Shown: positions 38,006 through 47,440 of the stretch, one piece after another
How positions within the stretch are numbered: the stretch's first letter is position 1
How the letters are laid out: every line of letters starts with the position of its first letter
Assembly (NCBI GenBank): GCA_963844115.1
Contig: CAWJNN010000073.1
Location: 18,889 to 82,888, forward strand
DNA from: CS4-C045 sp963844115
GTDB lineage: Bacteria; Planctomycetota; Planctomycetia; Pirellulales; UBA7805
Direction: 5' to 3'
Length of the DNA: 64,000 nt
Translations under genes and position numbers: made by a program
Notes under the pieces: generated by a model
Seen by the model: the letters and a program-made list of their open reading frames with translations, nothing else
The model's database searches: none
Told to the model about the DNA's origin: nothing

Positions 38006-38263
38006 ATGAACGCTTTCCATGTTTGGTTACGACCGTTGGGCGGTGTCTGCCGCGTGCGCGTCGACGGGTCAGAGAACGCCACGTGGCTTATCGGTCGCCT
38101 CGGCCACTCGTTCATCTTCAAGAGTAGCGAACCGGTCCGCACAGAATTGGACACCCATTGCTGTACGTTTCAGGTGCCGTACAGCTCACAGGTTTCTCCC
38201 TCGTACCTGGCAAAACTGCTCACGAAAATCCCCGAAGTGAATTTGATGTTGGAACCGGCATGA
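38006..38263 (+). CDS. Small hypothetical protein
   Basis: 85 residues starting MNAFHVWLRPLGGVCRVRVDG, with GGAG upstream (TCCGGAGAAAAAGCA). It has a beta-strand-rich pattern and ends with YLAKLLTKIPEVNLMLEPA. No domain is recognised. Planctomycete genomes carry similar small proteins of this style (HxWxRPxGG... start), but I cannot assign a role. Confidence 0.6.
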   Translation: MNAFHVWLRPLGGVCRVRVDGSENATWLIGRLGHSFIFKSSEPVRTELDTHCCTFQVPYSSQVSPSYLAKLLTKIPEVNLMLEPA

Positions 38264-38320
38264 GTAAGAGACGCAAAGAAAGAAGGCGGAAACTACTAGC
38301 ATGTTGATCTGGATCATTAT

Positions 38321-38845
38321 GTGCTATTGCTTCGTTGCAGTTCTCTGCAGCGGCGCATGGCGCACAGCCAGAAGAGCCGTGAGACTTTAATTTGCCTTCC
38401 GGCATTCGAGGAATGCCTAACGGAGCGGTGGCCGAGTTGGAACGGGCGACCGAGGTGGTCAACCGAATCGAAGCGGCTCCAGCCAAATAACGGCGAGTCT
38501 CAAGGCGTTGATCTCGCCTATGAAGAACCAGCCGCCGAGTTGCCTCGAAGCTTCATCTACTGCCGGTTTCCGCTTATCGACGGCAGCGACAACGATCCCA
38601 AGCTTCTGCGCCTCGCCGTTCACACCGTCATCAACCTCATCGATGCCGGCATCCCGACGCTTGTGTCGTGCGGCGCGGGAATGAGCCGTGCGCCAACCAT
38701 CGCTGCAGCTGCATTGTCCCTGCAAAGAGGCGAGTCGCCTGAAGAAGCGCTGCAAGCTATCGCACAATCGCAGCCACATGATGTCTCTGTGTCGCTGTGG
38801 GATGATGTACTGAGCGCATGTGCCACGATTCGGCGCCCCACATAA
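38321..38845 (+). CDS. Dual-specificity-phosphatase-like protein, start uncertain
   Basis: The last 113 or so residues (from about 38507) are a clear phosphatase domain: VDLAYEEPAAELPRSFIYCRFPLIDGSDND, then the P-loop SCGAGMSRAPTIAAAAL (Cx5R: Cys, then Arg six residues on), ending PHDVSVSLWDDVL. The N-terminal 60 residues of the frame are not family-like and no good start codon or ribosome site is seen. Either the true N-terminus is in another frame or it has been lost. Substrates of bacterial DUSP-like proteins range from phospho-Tyr to phospholipids or nucleotides; this one is unassigned. Confidence 0.65.
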   Translation: MLLLRCSSLQRRMAHSQKSRETLICLPAFEECLTERWPSWNGRPRWSTESKRLQPNNGESQGVDLAYEEPAAELPRSFIYCRFPLIDGSDNDPKLLRLAVHTVINLIDAGIPTLVSCGAGMSRAPTIAAAALSLQRGESPEEALQAIAQSQPHDVSVSLWDDVLSACATIRRPT

Positions 38846-38963
38846 AACCGTAGCAGGGTGACCTACGGCCAGCACCGTATTGGCAATCGTAGTTGGAGCG
38901 TTTCGCCGTCTGAGAATCGATACGCGTCTTAACATCGCGAGACGAACGTCTCGCCGTGGCCGC

Positions 38964-39512
38964 TTAAAGCTCCCCAGCCAGCCCCCGCTTGAAATAGCTG
39001 TGCTGAATCTTGTCCTGATTATCCAGCAGCCAGTCGATGGACGGCTCGAACTTCATTGCCTTGCGAATCGCCTCCAGCATTGCCGCACGGTGAGTATCGA
39101 AAAGGTCCTGATGATCCAGCGTCGGATCGTCGGCAGCCGCCGGAGTAAGCCAGATGGCCGCGATGATTGCCAGGTCGTTGGCTTTGTCTTTGGGAATGGT
39201 TCCTTCGCGGACGGCGTCCAACACGCCATTGGCGATTGCCGCCTGCACGGTGCCCATCAGGATATTGGTGTACGTGGAATTGTTGACCGTCACCTTGCTG
39301 ACCATCAGGGTGGCCGGCTTGACTGCGACGTCACCATTGAGCAGAGCCAGCACGCGGGTGTGCCCCTTCACCTGATCACCGAGCAAGGTTGCGAAGGCCT
39401 GACCGACCGGCCCGTCGAGTTCGCCAATGACGAGCTCCGGTTCGGCCGCCGTGGGTTTGGTCGTGCCGCGGACCAAAGCTTCACCAACTCGAATGCCAAT
39501 ACGCTCGCTCAT
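38964..39512 (-). CDS. Formaldehyde-activating enzyme-like protein lacking the catalytic His
   Basis: Fae condenses formaldehyde with tetrahydromethanopterin, linking C1 oxidation to the archaeal-type cofactor found also in planctomycetes. The 182 residues follow the Fae pattern: IRVGEALVRG, ELVIGELDGPVGQAFATLLGDQVKGHT, NGDVAVKPATLMVSKVTVNNSTY, and AQAA-like GTVQAAIANGVLDAVREGTIPKDKANDLAIIAAIWL. In authentic Fae the N-terminal motif is AHIDLIIG, with a His implicated in catalysis; here it reads AEPELVIG, with Glu 24 in place of His. It may therefore be a paralogue with another role, such as binding without condensation. Confidence 0.8.
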   Translation of the reverse strand: MSERIGIRVGEALVRGTTKPTAAEPELVIGELDGPVGQAFATLLGDQVKGHTRVLALLNGDVAVKPATLMVSKVTVNNSTYTNILMGTVQAAIANGVLDAVREGTIPKDKANDLAIIAAIWLTPAAADDPTLDHQDLFDTHRAAMLEAIRKAMKFEPSIDWLLDNQDKIQHSYFKRGLAGEL

Positions 39513-39682
39513 GCTTCTGTTCCTTTTCAGCTAACAGGTGTTTCAGGATCTGCTTGTGCGGTAAGGGTCGTAACACGATCGCCTCATCAACGTTCACTAA
39601 CGTTGACGCAGGGGGATTCTAATTGAACCGATGCGCAATCGAAAGTAGTCACAACTAGGAACGCATGGGAAACAACATCGTG

Positions 39683-39748
39683 GTTGAACGCCCAGCCGAA
39701 GGCGCCGGAAGCGGTGTCAGGGCCGGCGCCTTCGGCTGGGCGTTCAAC
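39683..39748. terminator. 26-bp perfect inverted repeat
   Basis: GTTGAACGCCCAGCCGAAGG... at 39683-39708 is the exact inverse complement of 39723-39748, with a 14-base loop. Its position between the divergent Fae-like and tpx genes argues against a simple terminator; a REP-type element or regulatory stem is as likely. No U-run follows. Confidence 0.6.
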
Positions 39749-40047
39749 GACTTGTAACGGCGCAATAATTTGGTACTGTCGTTGGATACGTTGCCGCCCG
39801 ATCGATCGGGAAACCATTCGTTGTTCGGCAGATCGCTTCGATCCGTTCGACAATCGAATCGCTCGGCAGTGGTTTTCACGGTTCCCAGCCCCTTGCAAGC
39901 GCTCGCGAACGGTCGCATGATAGTGGGCTGGCTTTACGCGACTTACGCTGTTTCGCGTCTGTCTGCCCAGCGATCTTGCGATCGTCGGGCCGGGCCCCGC
40001 GACGGCAGCACGAATCCGATACTCAACGATCATACGAGGAGCATATT

Positions 40048-40572
40048 ATGGGACGCGCAGGTGCAGTTACGTTTAAAGGCAATCCGTTAACCTTGGCGGG
40101 AGAGGCCGTTCAAACGGGTGGGCCCGCACCGCCGTTTACGTTACATGCTTTTGAAGATGGAGGATTGAAGACGGTCACGCTGGACGATGTCAAAGGCAAA
40201 CCGACCTTCGTCAGCGTCGTCCCGTCGCTCGATACGCCCGTGTGCCAGGTGCAGACGAAACGCTTTAACCAGGAACTGGCCAGCTTTGGCGACAAGATTA
40301 ACGCTCTGACCGTGAGCCTGGACCTGCCCTTCGCCATGAATCGTTTTTGTGGCGCCGAGGAGATCACCAACTTGCGTTCGGCCAGCGATTACCAGGACCG
40401 CAACTTCGGCAAGGCCTGGGGAATGTTGATCGAAGAACTGAAGATCCTGGCCCGTGGCATCTTCGTACTGGACGCTGACGGCATCGTGACGCACGCTCAA
40501 GTCGTGACCGAAGTTGCGGATGAGCCCAACTACGATGCGGCGCTCGACGCTCTCAAGACCCTGACGGGCTAA
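40048..40572 (+). CDS. tpx: Thiol peroxidase (Tpx-type peroxiredoxin)
   Basis: Tpx reduces hydroperoxides using thioredoxin. 174 residues with GNPLTLAGEAVQTGGPAPPF at the start, the peroxidatic Cys in PSLDTPVCQVQTKRF, and the resolving Cys in FAMNRFCGAEEI, the Tpx-type arrangement. RNFGKAWGMLIEELKILARGIFVLD follows. The ATG at 40048 has AGGAGCAT upstream. Length and motifs are normal. Confidence 0.95.
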   Translation: MGRAGAVTFKGNPLTLAGEAVQTGGPAPPFTLHAFEDGGLKTVTLDDVKGKPTFVSVVPSLDTPVCQVQTKRFNQELASFGDKINALTVSLDLPFAMNRFCGAEEITNLRSASDYQDRNFGKAWGMLIEELKILARGIFVLDADGIVTHAQVVTEVADEPNYDAALDALKTLTG

Positions 40573-40650
40573 AACGAAATCGGAGTGTGGAACTCGGAGC
40601 GCGGAACTTGACTACGTTCCGAGGTCCCAGGTCCCCGTTTCGAGCTCGAT

Positions 40651-42827
40651 TTAGGGTTCCAGCCAGGTGCCTACCAGATCCGTCTCACGGGCTTCCAGCC
40701 GTTCGCCGGGCTGCACCTCATCGGTCGCGACCAGGTAGGTCTGCAGCGATTTGACCACGGCGTGCGCGCGGTCGACAATATCGGCGTGGCGACGGTCGCG
40801 GTTGCGTCGCGGTCGTACGGTAACCCCGACCCGTGTCCGCACCTGTCCAGGTTGGCTCCCGCCCACCGTTACGCATTCGCTCAGCTCCAGCTCAACAAGA
40901 AAGGAAACGCTGCGATCCGATTCTCGGCGCTGGCGGCTGACATGTTGAGGTGCGACTTGCAACACCACATGGTTTTTGTCGATTGGTTTTGCTTGCGCTT
41001 GATACTCGATGGCATATCCGCGAACTTTTCCACTGCAACCCGCAGCGGCACTTCGGAAACGAGGACGCTCTTGGCAACTGGGGTTGAAAGCGCGGGCTTC
41101 CACCAGTTGAACCATCCCACGTCCTGTTTGGCTTCCCGACCAACACCGTCAGGGCGGATGGTAACCACCCTATTCCGCCCGCCCGATTTTGCCTCCAGCA
41201 GCGCCTGATCGGCGCGCTGCAGCATTTCTTCGTCGTTGTCATTTGGTGCCGACTGCGTCACGCCAAAGCTGGCGGTGATCGCTTTGCCGTCCAGGGCGTC
41301 CAGTGCGAGTTTTTCCAACTCGCCACGGATAAGCTCAGTGCGCTGCGTACCCGCGGCCTGATCACAATCGACGCACAGCAAGACAAACTCCTCACCGCCG
41401 TACCGAGCGACCAGGTCACCGGGTCGGCAGTTGTCGGATAGCAGCCGGGCAAAGACTTTCAATGCCGCGTCTCCCGCCGGGTGGCCGTAGGTATCGTTCA
41501 CGTTTTTGAAATGATCGATATCACAGATGATCAGGCTGCAAGGTTCACCGCACTCATTGTGCTGGTCTATGAATAGCTGATGCTGACGATCGAACTCGGC
41601 CCGATTCGCAATCTGGGTCAGCGGATCTCGCGTAGCTTTTTCATGCAGCGTTGCACAGCGTTCTTCCAACGTCGTTACGCTGGAAACATCGCGCATCAAA
41701 ATGTTCGCACCCCGTGTCGCACCATCCTCGCTGACGACCGGCACAATGTGCATGTCGATGGTCTTGACCCGCCGATCTTGATCTTCAATCTGCACGCGAC
41801 GGATGCTCTGGACCGAGGACTGGATGACTTCGTACACGGGACACGCTTCATCGCCAATTAGAAACGAACGCTCGTCGGCCAGCTTGAGCATGCTGGGCCG
41901 CCACATTTGTCGCCGAGCGTGATCGGCCTGGATGCCAGTCAGAATCTCGGCGCCGCGGTTCCAAAGTTGAATCCCCAGGTCATGGTCGACGAACACGACA
42001 CCATCCCGCATGCTGCCGATCAGTTTTTCCAGGAACAACGGTGCCAACGACTCGGCGGCGGCCGGGAATCCTGGAGCGGAATGTTGCTGCGGCGCGGTGT
42101 GTTGGTCCGGCACGAGTTGCCGAAGCCAGCGTCGCGCGACCGTGGCTTGCAGTTCGATGCTTTCTTCTTCTTCAATTTCGATGAATACTTTGATCAGCTC
42201 CGGATCGAACTGGGTACCCGCCGAGTCCACCAGCACTTTCAAGGCCTCGTTACGACTCATCGCTGATCGATACACCTGGCGGTTTGTCATCGAATCGAAG
42301 GCGTCGGCGATGGCCAACATGCGGGCACCGATTGGCAGTGGTTCGACGTGCGAAGCGCCGCTCTGACTGTACCAGACCGTGGCGAGGCGGAGAATTTCCA
42401 GAACGCCTTCGGGCGCCCCGAAGCTTTTCACGATCTCGAGCCCCATCGCGCAATGCCCTCGAACCAATTCGGCTTCCGATTCGGTGAGCTTTCCGGGTTT
42501 CAGCAGCAGCGCGTCGGGTACCCCGATCTTGCCGATGTCGTGCAGCAGGGCCGCCACTTCCAGATGCCCTAACAGCTCGGCATCCAGGTCCACCGCGATA
42601 CCCCAGGCGGAACAGGACAAAGCGACTCGTAACGAGTGCGCGGCCGCTGGTGCGTGTTTACATCGCAGGGCCGTAAAGAGGCTGCTGCCAGCGCCCAACC
42701 GGGCGTGAATTAGATCGTCGTGATCGGTTGCCGCGGCACGATAACCGATGCGATTGCCCAGCTCCGCCCCACCAACTGGCATGGTCGCGGCAGGATCTGG
42801 CGGCGTGATTTTGGTTTCTGTTGGCAT
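40651..42827 (-). CDS. Degenerate HD-GYP / PAS / GGDEF protein with extra C-terminal domain (one frameshift)
   Basis: Domains in order: an HD-GYP-like region (LEVAALLHDIGKIGVPD keeps the HD pair; the HHExxDGxGYP motif is replaced by a WYSQSGASHVEPLP-type sequence), a PAS-like region (SMRDGVVFVDHDLGIQLWNRGAE), and a complete diguanylate cyclase domain with DIDHFKNVNDTYGH and RYGGEEFVLL. The last readable frame ends at 40881, but a one-base shift near 41025, in a short A-run, continues into a conserved-looking basic C-terminus ending at 40651 (VRGYAIEYQAQ, NHVVLQVAPQHVS). It probably makes c-di-GMP; the HD-GYP part is unlikely to degrade it. Confidence 0.82.
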
Positions 42828-43402
42828 GGCGAGTGGCCGTTGCGTCGTCTTGAACTGTTAGAAAGATCCGCTCTTGAGGTCCATATGCGGGCATTTCTAG
42901 ATAATTTCAGGGCCACTAAAGAGTACGTTGCGTAGTTATAGTTGCCTAATTGCATTTCGGTGGCAGAGCAAACTTACGCGGATCCGGGGCGCATAATTCG
43001 GACGTGACGATGGTAACGGTCGTCACGATTTCCCGTCGAACAGTGCAGCGCGTACAAACGATACAAGTGTCTATTGTGGGCCGTCCTTTGATTTGGCCGG
43101 TGGGAATTGCCGAATCCAAACTGCAGGCATGCTTGCAATACAAGCGGCACGTGCGAAGAATCCTGAACGCCGTTAAGCCGTGGAAATAGCAGCGCCCTAG
43201 TGAAAACAGCGTCACAGTGAAAACAGCGTCACAGTGACAACAGCGTCACAGTGACAACAGCGTCACAGTGACAACAGCGTCACAGTGAAAACAGCGTCAC
43301 AGTGAAGACTGCGTCACAGTGAAAAACAGCGCCGCAGATCACGCAGCGTCTTTTTGACGCGCCGATTTGACGATCGTCTCAAGGAAGTGATTACGAAGCA
43401 GG
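42828..43402. other. Intergenic region with 17-bp repeats
   Basis: 575 bases between the GGDEF gene and a divergent membrane-protein gene. An 80-codon open frame at 42950-43189 has no recognisable domain and I do not call it. The right-hand part is the 17-bp minisatellite. Confidence 0.4.
43197..43332. repeat. 17-bp tandem repeat, about eight copies
   Basis: Units of the form TCACAGTGAAAACAGCG or TCACAGTGACAACAGCG repeat without spacers. The CACAGTG core is close to palindromic (CACTGTG). The tract ends about 70 bases before the next gene. Copies are adjacent with no unique spacers, so it is not a CRISPR array. Confidence 0.92.
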
Positions 43403-44563
43403 ATGCATCGTAGAGCCCAAAGTGAAGAACGTCGACGTCGTGTGCTAAAGGACGACGTATCTGCTGCCGAGGCCATCGGTCCAGGTCTTACGAGCAGTGG
43501 CAAAACGTCCACCTGCGCGGCTGAGTACAAAACTTCCGCCCTCCAAGACCAGTTGCGTATCTCCGACGTTGTGCCCCGCGCGATGTGGGCCCATCTGCTG
43601 GTCTTCGTTGGGGGCGCTTCCATGGTCGGCGGACTGTTGTGGGCACACGACCGCTTGGATCCCATCGCCAACCCGCAATACGCTGTTTTCAATTTGTTGT
43701 CGACCGGCAGTCTGGCCAGTTGGTTCGCCGCATTCGCTCTGTTGCTGGTCACCGGGTCCGCCATCGTCTGCTATTCGCTTCGACGTCAAAAGCTGACCGA
43801 TTATCACAATCGCTATCGGGTTTGGCTTTGGACCGCGATGTTTTCGTTGTTTGCGAGTGTCGCGGCGACGACATCCTGGCCGACCGTTGCAGCGCATGAA
43901 TTGGCGCGTGTCGCACCCTGGAATCTGTCGGAGGATGGTCTTTTGTGGTGGTTAATTCCTTGTGTTTTCGTCCTGGGGGTAATGTCGATGCGCCTGATTT
44001 TGGAGATGCGGTCCAGCCGCCTGGCAACCGTCGGTTTGATGTTTTCGTTGGCTTGCTACACCACCGTCATCAGTCTGAAGCTGTGGCAGCCCAGTGGTAT
44101 TCGGACCGAGATCACGACGTTGATTGAAGTCGGTAGCCTTTTAGCCGGACATCTTCTGCTATTCAGCAGCTTCCTGTGGTACGCCCGCTATACCGTTGCC
44201 GTCATGCAGGGCCGCGTCACGGCTCCCGCGTCAAAACGGGCCGTGCAGAAAGAAACTGGCAACAAATCGGTTCGCGGCGATGAACAACATGCGACCACGC
44301 CAACGCCCAAACGACGCACCGATTGTGAGCCGCAGACCGCGACGCTGCATAGCCAACGAATCCGCGAAGAGGCCGAACGGGAACAGGAACGCTATGAAGA
44401 GCAGGAAGGTCGATCCGAACGCAAAACCCGCAGCCGTCGTCGACCACAAATCGTCGAGCGCGATGAGCAAGTAGAGATGCCGATGATGATGGGCAAAAAG
44501 ATGACCAAGGCGGACCGCAAACGCCAACGCAAGCTCAAGGCCCATCAGCGCGAAGCGGCCTGA
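43403..44563 (+). CDS. Conserved membrane protein with long charged C-terminus
   Basis: 386 residues with about eight hydrophobic segments between residues 55 and 275 (AHLLVFVGGASMVGGLLW, WFAAFALLLVTGSAIVCYS, WTAMFSLFASVAATTSW, WWLIPCVFVLGVMSMRL, LLAGHLLLFSSFLWYA). A hydrophilic tail of 110 residues, rich in Arg, Glu and Lys, ends RKQRKLKAHQREAA-like. The first 50 residues are polar. I associate this layout with planctomycete-only proteins; the function is unknown. A minisatellite starts at the base after the stop. Confidence 0.65.
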   Translation: MHRRAQSEERRRRVLKDDVSAAEAIGPGLTSSGKTSTCAAEYKTSALQDQLRISDVVPRAMWAHLLVFVGGASMVGGLLWAHDRLDPIANPQYAVFNLLSTGSLASWFAAFALLLVTGSAIVCYSLRRQKLTDYHNRYRVWLWTAMFSLFASVAATTSWPTVAAHELARVAPWNLSEDGLLWWLIPCVFVLGVMSMRLILEMRSSRLATVGLMFSLACYTTVISLKLWQPSGIRTEITTLIEVGSLLAGHLLLFSSFLWYARYTVAVMQGRVTAPASKRAVQKETGNKSVRGDEQHATTPTPKRRTDCEPQTATLHSQRIREEAEREQERYEEQEGRSERKTRSRRRPQIVERDEQVEMPMMMGKKMTKADRKRQRKLKAHQREAA

Positions 44564-44690
44564 GTCGGTGATCGGTGATCAGTGATCGGTGATCAGTAAT
44601 CGGTAAACAGTAATCGGTGATCAGTGGTCGGTTATCAGCAATCGGTCATCCGTGGTCGGTTATCGGTCATCCGTGGTCGATCGCAAGTCG
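44564..44690. repeat. 7-bp minisatellite (GGTGATC/AGTGATC)
   Basis: About 17 heptamers of the form RGTGATC, with drift to RGTAATC and YGTGGTC, begin directly after the membrane-protein stop codon. The GATC core is adjacent-palindromic. Confidence 0.88.
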
Positions 44691-44891
44691 TCTGACATTC
44701 TAGGCCACGCGGTAAGCCCGCCATCTCGATTTCCGCAGGTGCGAAACCGTCCGACGGCACGACACCCGCGCGGAGCCCTTCCCGCGCCCTTCAATTGCCC
44801 GATAACTGTCTGTGAATCTCAATCTAGAACCTCCCCCTCGTCGCGAATTCCAACACTGCTCACTAATAACTAATAACTAAAAACCAATCGC

Positions 44892-46452
44892 ATGATTCGC
44901 ACTCGCTTTGCTCCCAGCCCGACCGGCTACCTGCACATCGGTGGCGTCCGCACGGCCCTGTTTAACTGGCTGTTCGCGCGGCGCCATGGCGGACAGTTTA
45001 TTCTGCGGATCGACGACACTGATCAGCAGCGAAACGTTGAAGAGGCGTTGCAGCCGATTCTGGACGGCTTTCGCTGGCTGGGAATTGACTGGGACGAAGG
45101 TCCGGAAGTGGGCGGGCCCTATGCGCCGTACTTTCAGTCACAGCGCAGTGATCGTTACAGCGAGGCTGTGCAGCAACTGCTTGCCAGTGGCGCGGCCTAC
45201 CGCGATTTCGCCTCGCCCGATGAAGTGCAAGCCGAACGTGAAGCGGCCCAAAACGAGAAACGTTCCTTTGTTTACAGCCGTCGCTGGATGGCCGAGACCG
45301 ACGATCAAGCAGCTGCACTAGAGTCTGAAGGTCGCCAGGCCGTCGTCCGACTGAAGATGCCACGCGAAGGGCAACTCGAACTGGACGATCTCGTACGCAG
45401 CCGCGTCCAGTTCGCCTGGTCCGCCGAACAGGACCACGTGATCCAACGCACTGACGGTTCCTGCCTGTACCATCTGGCCACCGTGGTCGACGACCATGAC
45501 TTCGAGATTACGCACGTCATTCGCGCCGAAGAGCATCTATCCAATACACCACGGCAAGTTTTCATCGCTCAGTCGCTCGGCTGGCAACCGCCGCACTTCG
45601 CCCACGTACCATTCGTGGCGGAACCCGGCAGTAAGAACAAGCTGAGCAAGCGGAAGCTGGACAAATACCTGAAGAACAACGACTTCAAACGGCTTAACGA
45701 AAAGGGGCTGTCCGTTGCCGAAGCGATCGGATTGTCGCGCCTCCGCGGACACGTTCAATCCGGTCATTGTCGACTTCTACGAACAGATTGGCTTTTTGCC
45801 GGACGCTGTCGTCAATTACCTTTTGCTGCTGGGTTGGTCGCTGGATGATAAGACCGAGTTCTTTACACGCGACCAGATGATCGGACAGTTTGGCTTGGAA
45901 AAAGTCAACCGAGCGCCTGCTAGTTTCGACCCGGCCAAGCTCATGGCGTTCCAGGAACACTACATGAACAAGCTGGACGAAAAGAAAAAAACCGCATTGG
46001 TTTTGCCCTTTTTACAAAAAGCGAGCTACGTCGACGATCCGCCCCCGTGCGATACAGCGCCTCGCCTGCGTCAAATCGTGTCAGCGGCAGGAGATCGAAT
46101 CAAGATCGCAGGCGACATCCTGGATTTCGTCGAATTCTATGTGGCCGACGATCAACTGGTCTACGACGAAAAAGCTTTTGAAAAACGACTTCGCAAGCCG
46201 GCAGGTGCCGCCGATCTCTTGCGGCGGTTCCGTGATCAGTTGGCCAACGTCGAGCCTTTCGACACCGCATCAGCCGAATCCGCGTTGCGGGCCTTTGTCG
46301 AGACCGAAGGTGTAAAGATCGGCGATATCATCCACGCTCTGCGCGTTGCGGTGACTGGCAAGTCCGTCGGCGCGGGCATGTTCGAAACGCTAGCGATTCT
46401 AGGCAAGACCTCCACGCTCGCGCGGATCGACCGAGCGCTGCAGCAGCTTTAG
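44892..46452 (+). CDS. gltX: Glutamyl-tRNA synthetase (one frameshift)
   Basis: GltX charges tRNA-Glu. Class I motifs are present: FAPSPTGYLHIGGVRTALFNWL (HIGH), IDDTD, and KLSKRKLDKYLK (KMSKS-type). The frame breaks near 45,736. After one base is skipped, the anticodon-binding region continues: FNPVIVDFYEQIGFLPDAVVNYLLLLGWSLDDKTEF, then RIKIAGDILDFVEFYV and VTGKSVGAGMFETLAILGK to 46452. About 519 residues in all, within the normal range. Loss of this gene would be lethal in most bacteria, so the shift is probably a consensus error. A separate glnS is present, so Gln-tRNA does not depend on GltX. Confidence 0.95.
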
Positions 46453-46537
46453 GCCGGTCAAATCTCCGCTTGCTGGGACGATTCAAACCGACTACGCTGC
46501 GCGAACGGAATAACGCTCAGTTGGGAACGGAATCCCT

Positions 46538-47404
46538 ATGAAACCCGAATTTCTCGCCAGTCGATCCCTACCTAAAAAACTTCTGTCAACGCTGTTGGTC
46601 GGAAGTTACGGCGCCTGGTCGCGCCTGCTGCCTGATCGTTATCAGGCGTACGAGTGTCCCGGCGGCCAGATTTTCCTGAACATCCGCGAGTCGCCCATGA
46701 TGCTGAAGCGGGCGGTCTGGCGATTTGAACGGCACAAATTCGCGCTGTTGGAAAAAGTTCTCCAGCCGGGCAACACGTTTATCGACGTTGGCTGTAACAA
46801 AGGGGACTTTGCCCTGTTCGCGGCTACGTTGGTCGGTCACACTGGCCGCGTGTTTGCCGTGGAACCGGACAATGAGAACTGTCTGTGGATCGGCAAGAGC
46901 ATCGAGCTGAACCATTATCAGAACATCGATCTGTTTCCGCTCGCGCTCAGCGATCACGAGGGCGAAGGGACTCTGCACTTGGGCAAAAAAAGCGGTCATC
47001 ATTCGCTGATTGGCGGTGTAGAAAACCTGGCGGGAACAACCGCCGCCGTCCCGCTCAAACGACTCGATACGCTGGTCCGCGAATCGGCAGGTCCGCAGCA
47101 GGTTGACGTTATCAAAATCGACGTCGAGGGAGCCGAGCGGCAAGTGCTGGACGGCGCCAGGGATACGCTTGAATCGAACCCGCACCTTGCGCTGTTCCTG
47201 GACATTCACCGCCAACACGGCGTCGATCCCGCCCAGATTCACCAAGACTTAAAGGGGCTCGGCTTTCACTGCTATCCGGAAACCGGACCCTTTACGCGCG
47301 CGCTGCCAGATCTCGCTACAACGCGATCCGTTTTCGCGACACGCATGCCACCCGACCAGCTTTGCGATCGCCTGGCGAACGCAACCTTGGCGCGGTGCGC
47401 CTAG
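46538..47404 (+). CDS. FkbM-family methyltransferase
   Basis: 288 residues. The core matches the FkbM family: FIDVGCNKGDFALFAA (SAM-binding GxG-type loop), VFAVEPDNENC (acidic loop), LALSDHEGEGTLHL, KRLDTLV and VDVIKIDVEGAERQVLDGA, followed by LALFLDIH. FkbM-type enzymes methylate sugars, lipids or polyketides; adjacent sulfotransferases suggest glycan decoration. The ATG at 46538 fits the family. It lies 85 bases after gltX. Confidence 0.86.
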   Translation: MKPEFLASRSLPKKLLSTLLVGSYGAWSRLLPDRYQAYECPGGQIFLNIRESPMMLKRAVWRFERHKFALLEKVLQPGNTFIDVGCNKGDFALFAATLVGHTGRVFAVEPDNENCLWIGKSIELNHYQNIDLFPLALSDHEGEGTLHLGKKSGHHSLIGGVENLAGTTAAVPLKRLDTLVRESAGPQQVDVIKIDVEGAERQVLDGARDTLESNPHLALFLDIHRQHGVDPAQIHQDLKGLGFHCYPETGPFTRALPDLATTRSVFATRMPPDQLCDRLANATLARCA

Positions 47405-47440
47405 CTGACAGTCCTTTAAGACAGGACCACGATAAATTAG

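Noticed and set aside
42950..43189. 80-codon open frame between the GGDEF and membrane-protein genes
   Set aside because: No domain, no ribosome site and no family signature.
43197..43332. 17-bp repeats considered as a CRISPR array
   Set aside because: Units are directly adjacent with no unique spacers, and no cas genes are in the window.
45725..45745. Programmed frameshift in gltX
   Set aside because: Same reasoning; single-base consensus error is more economical.
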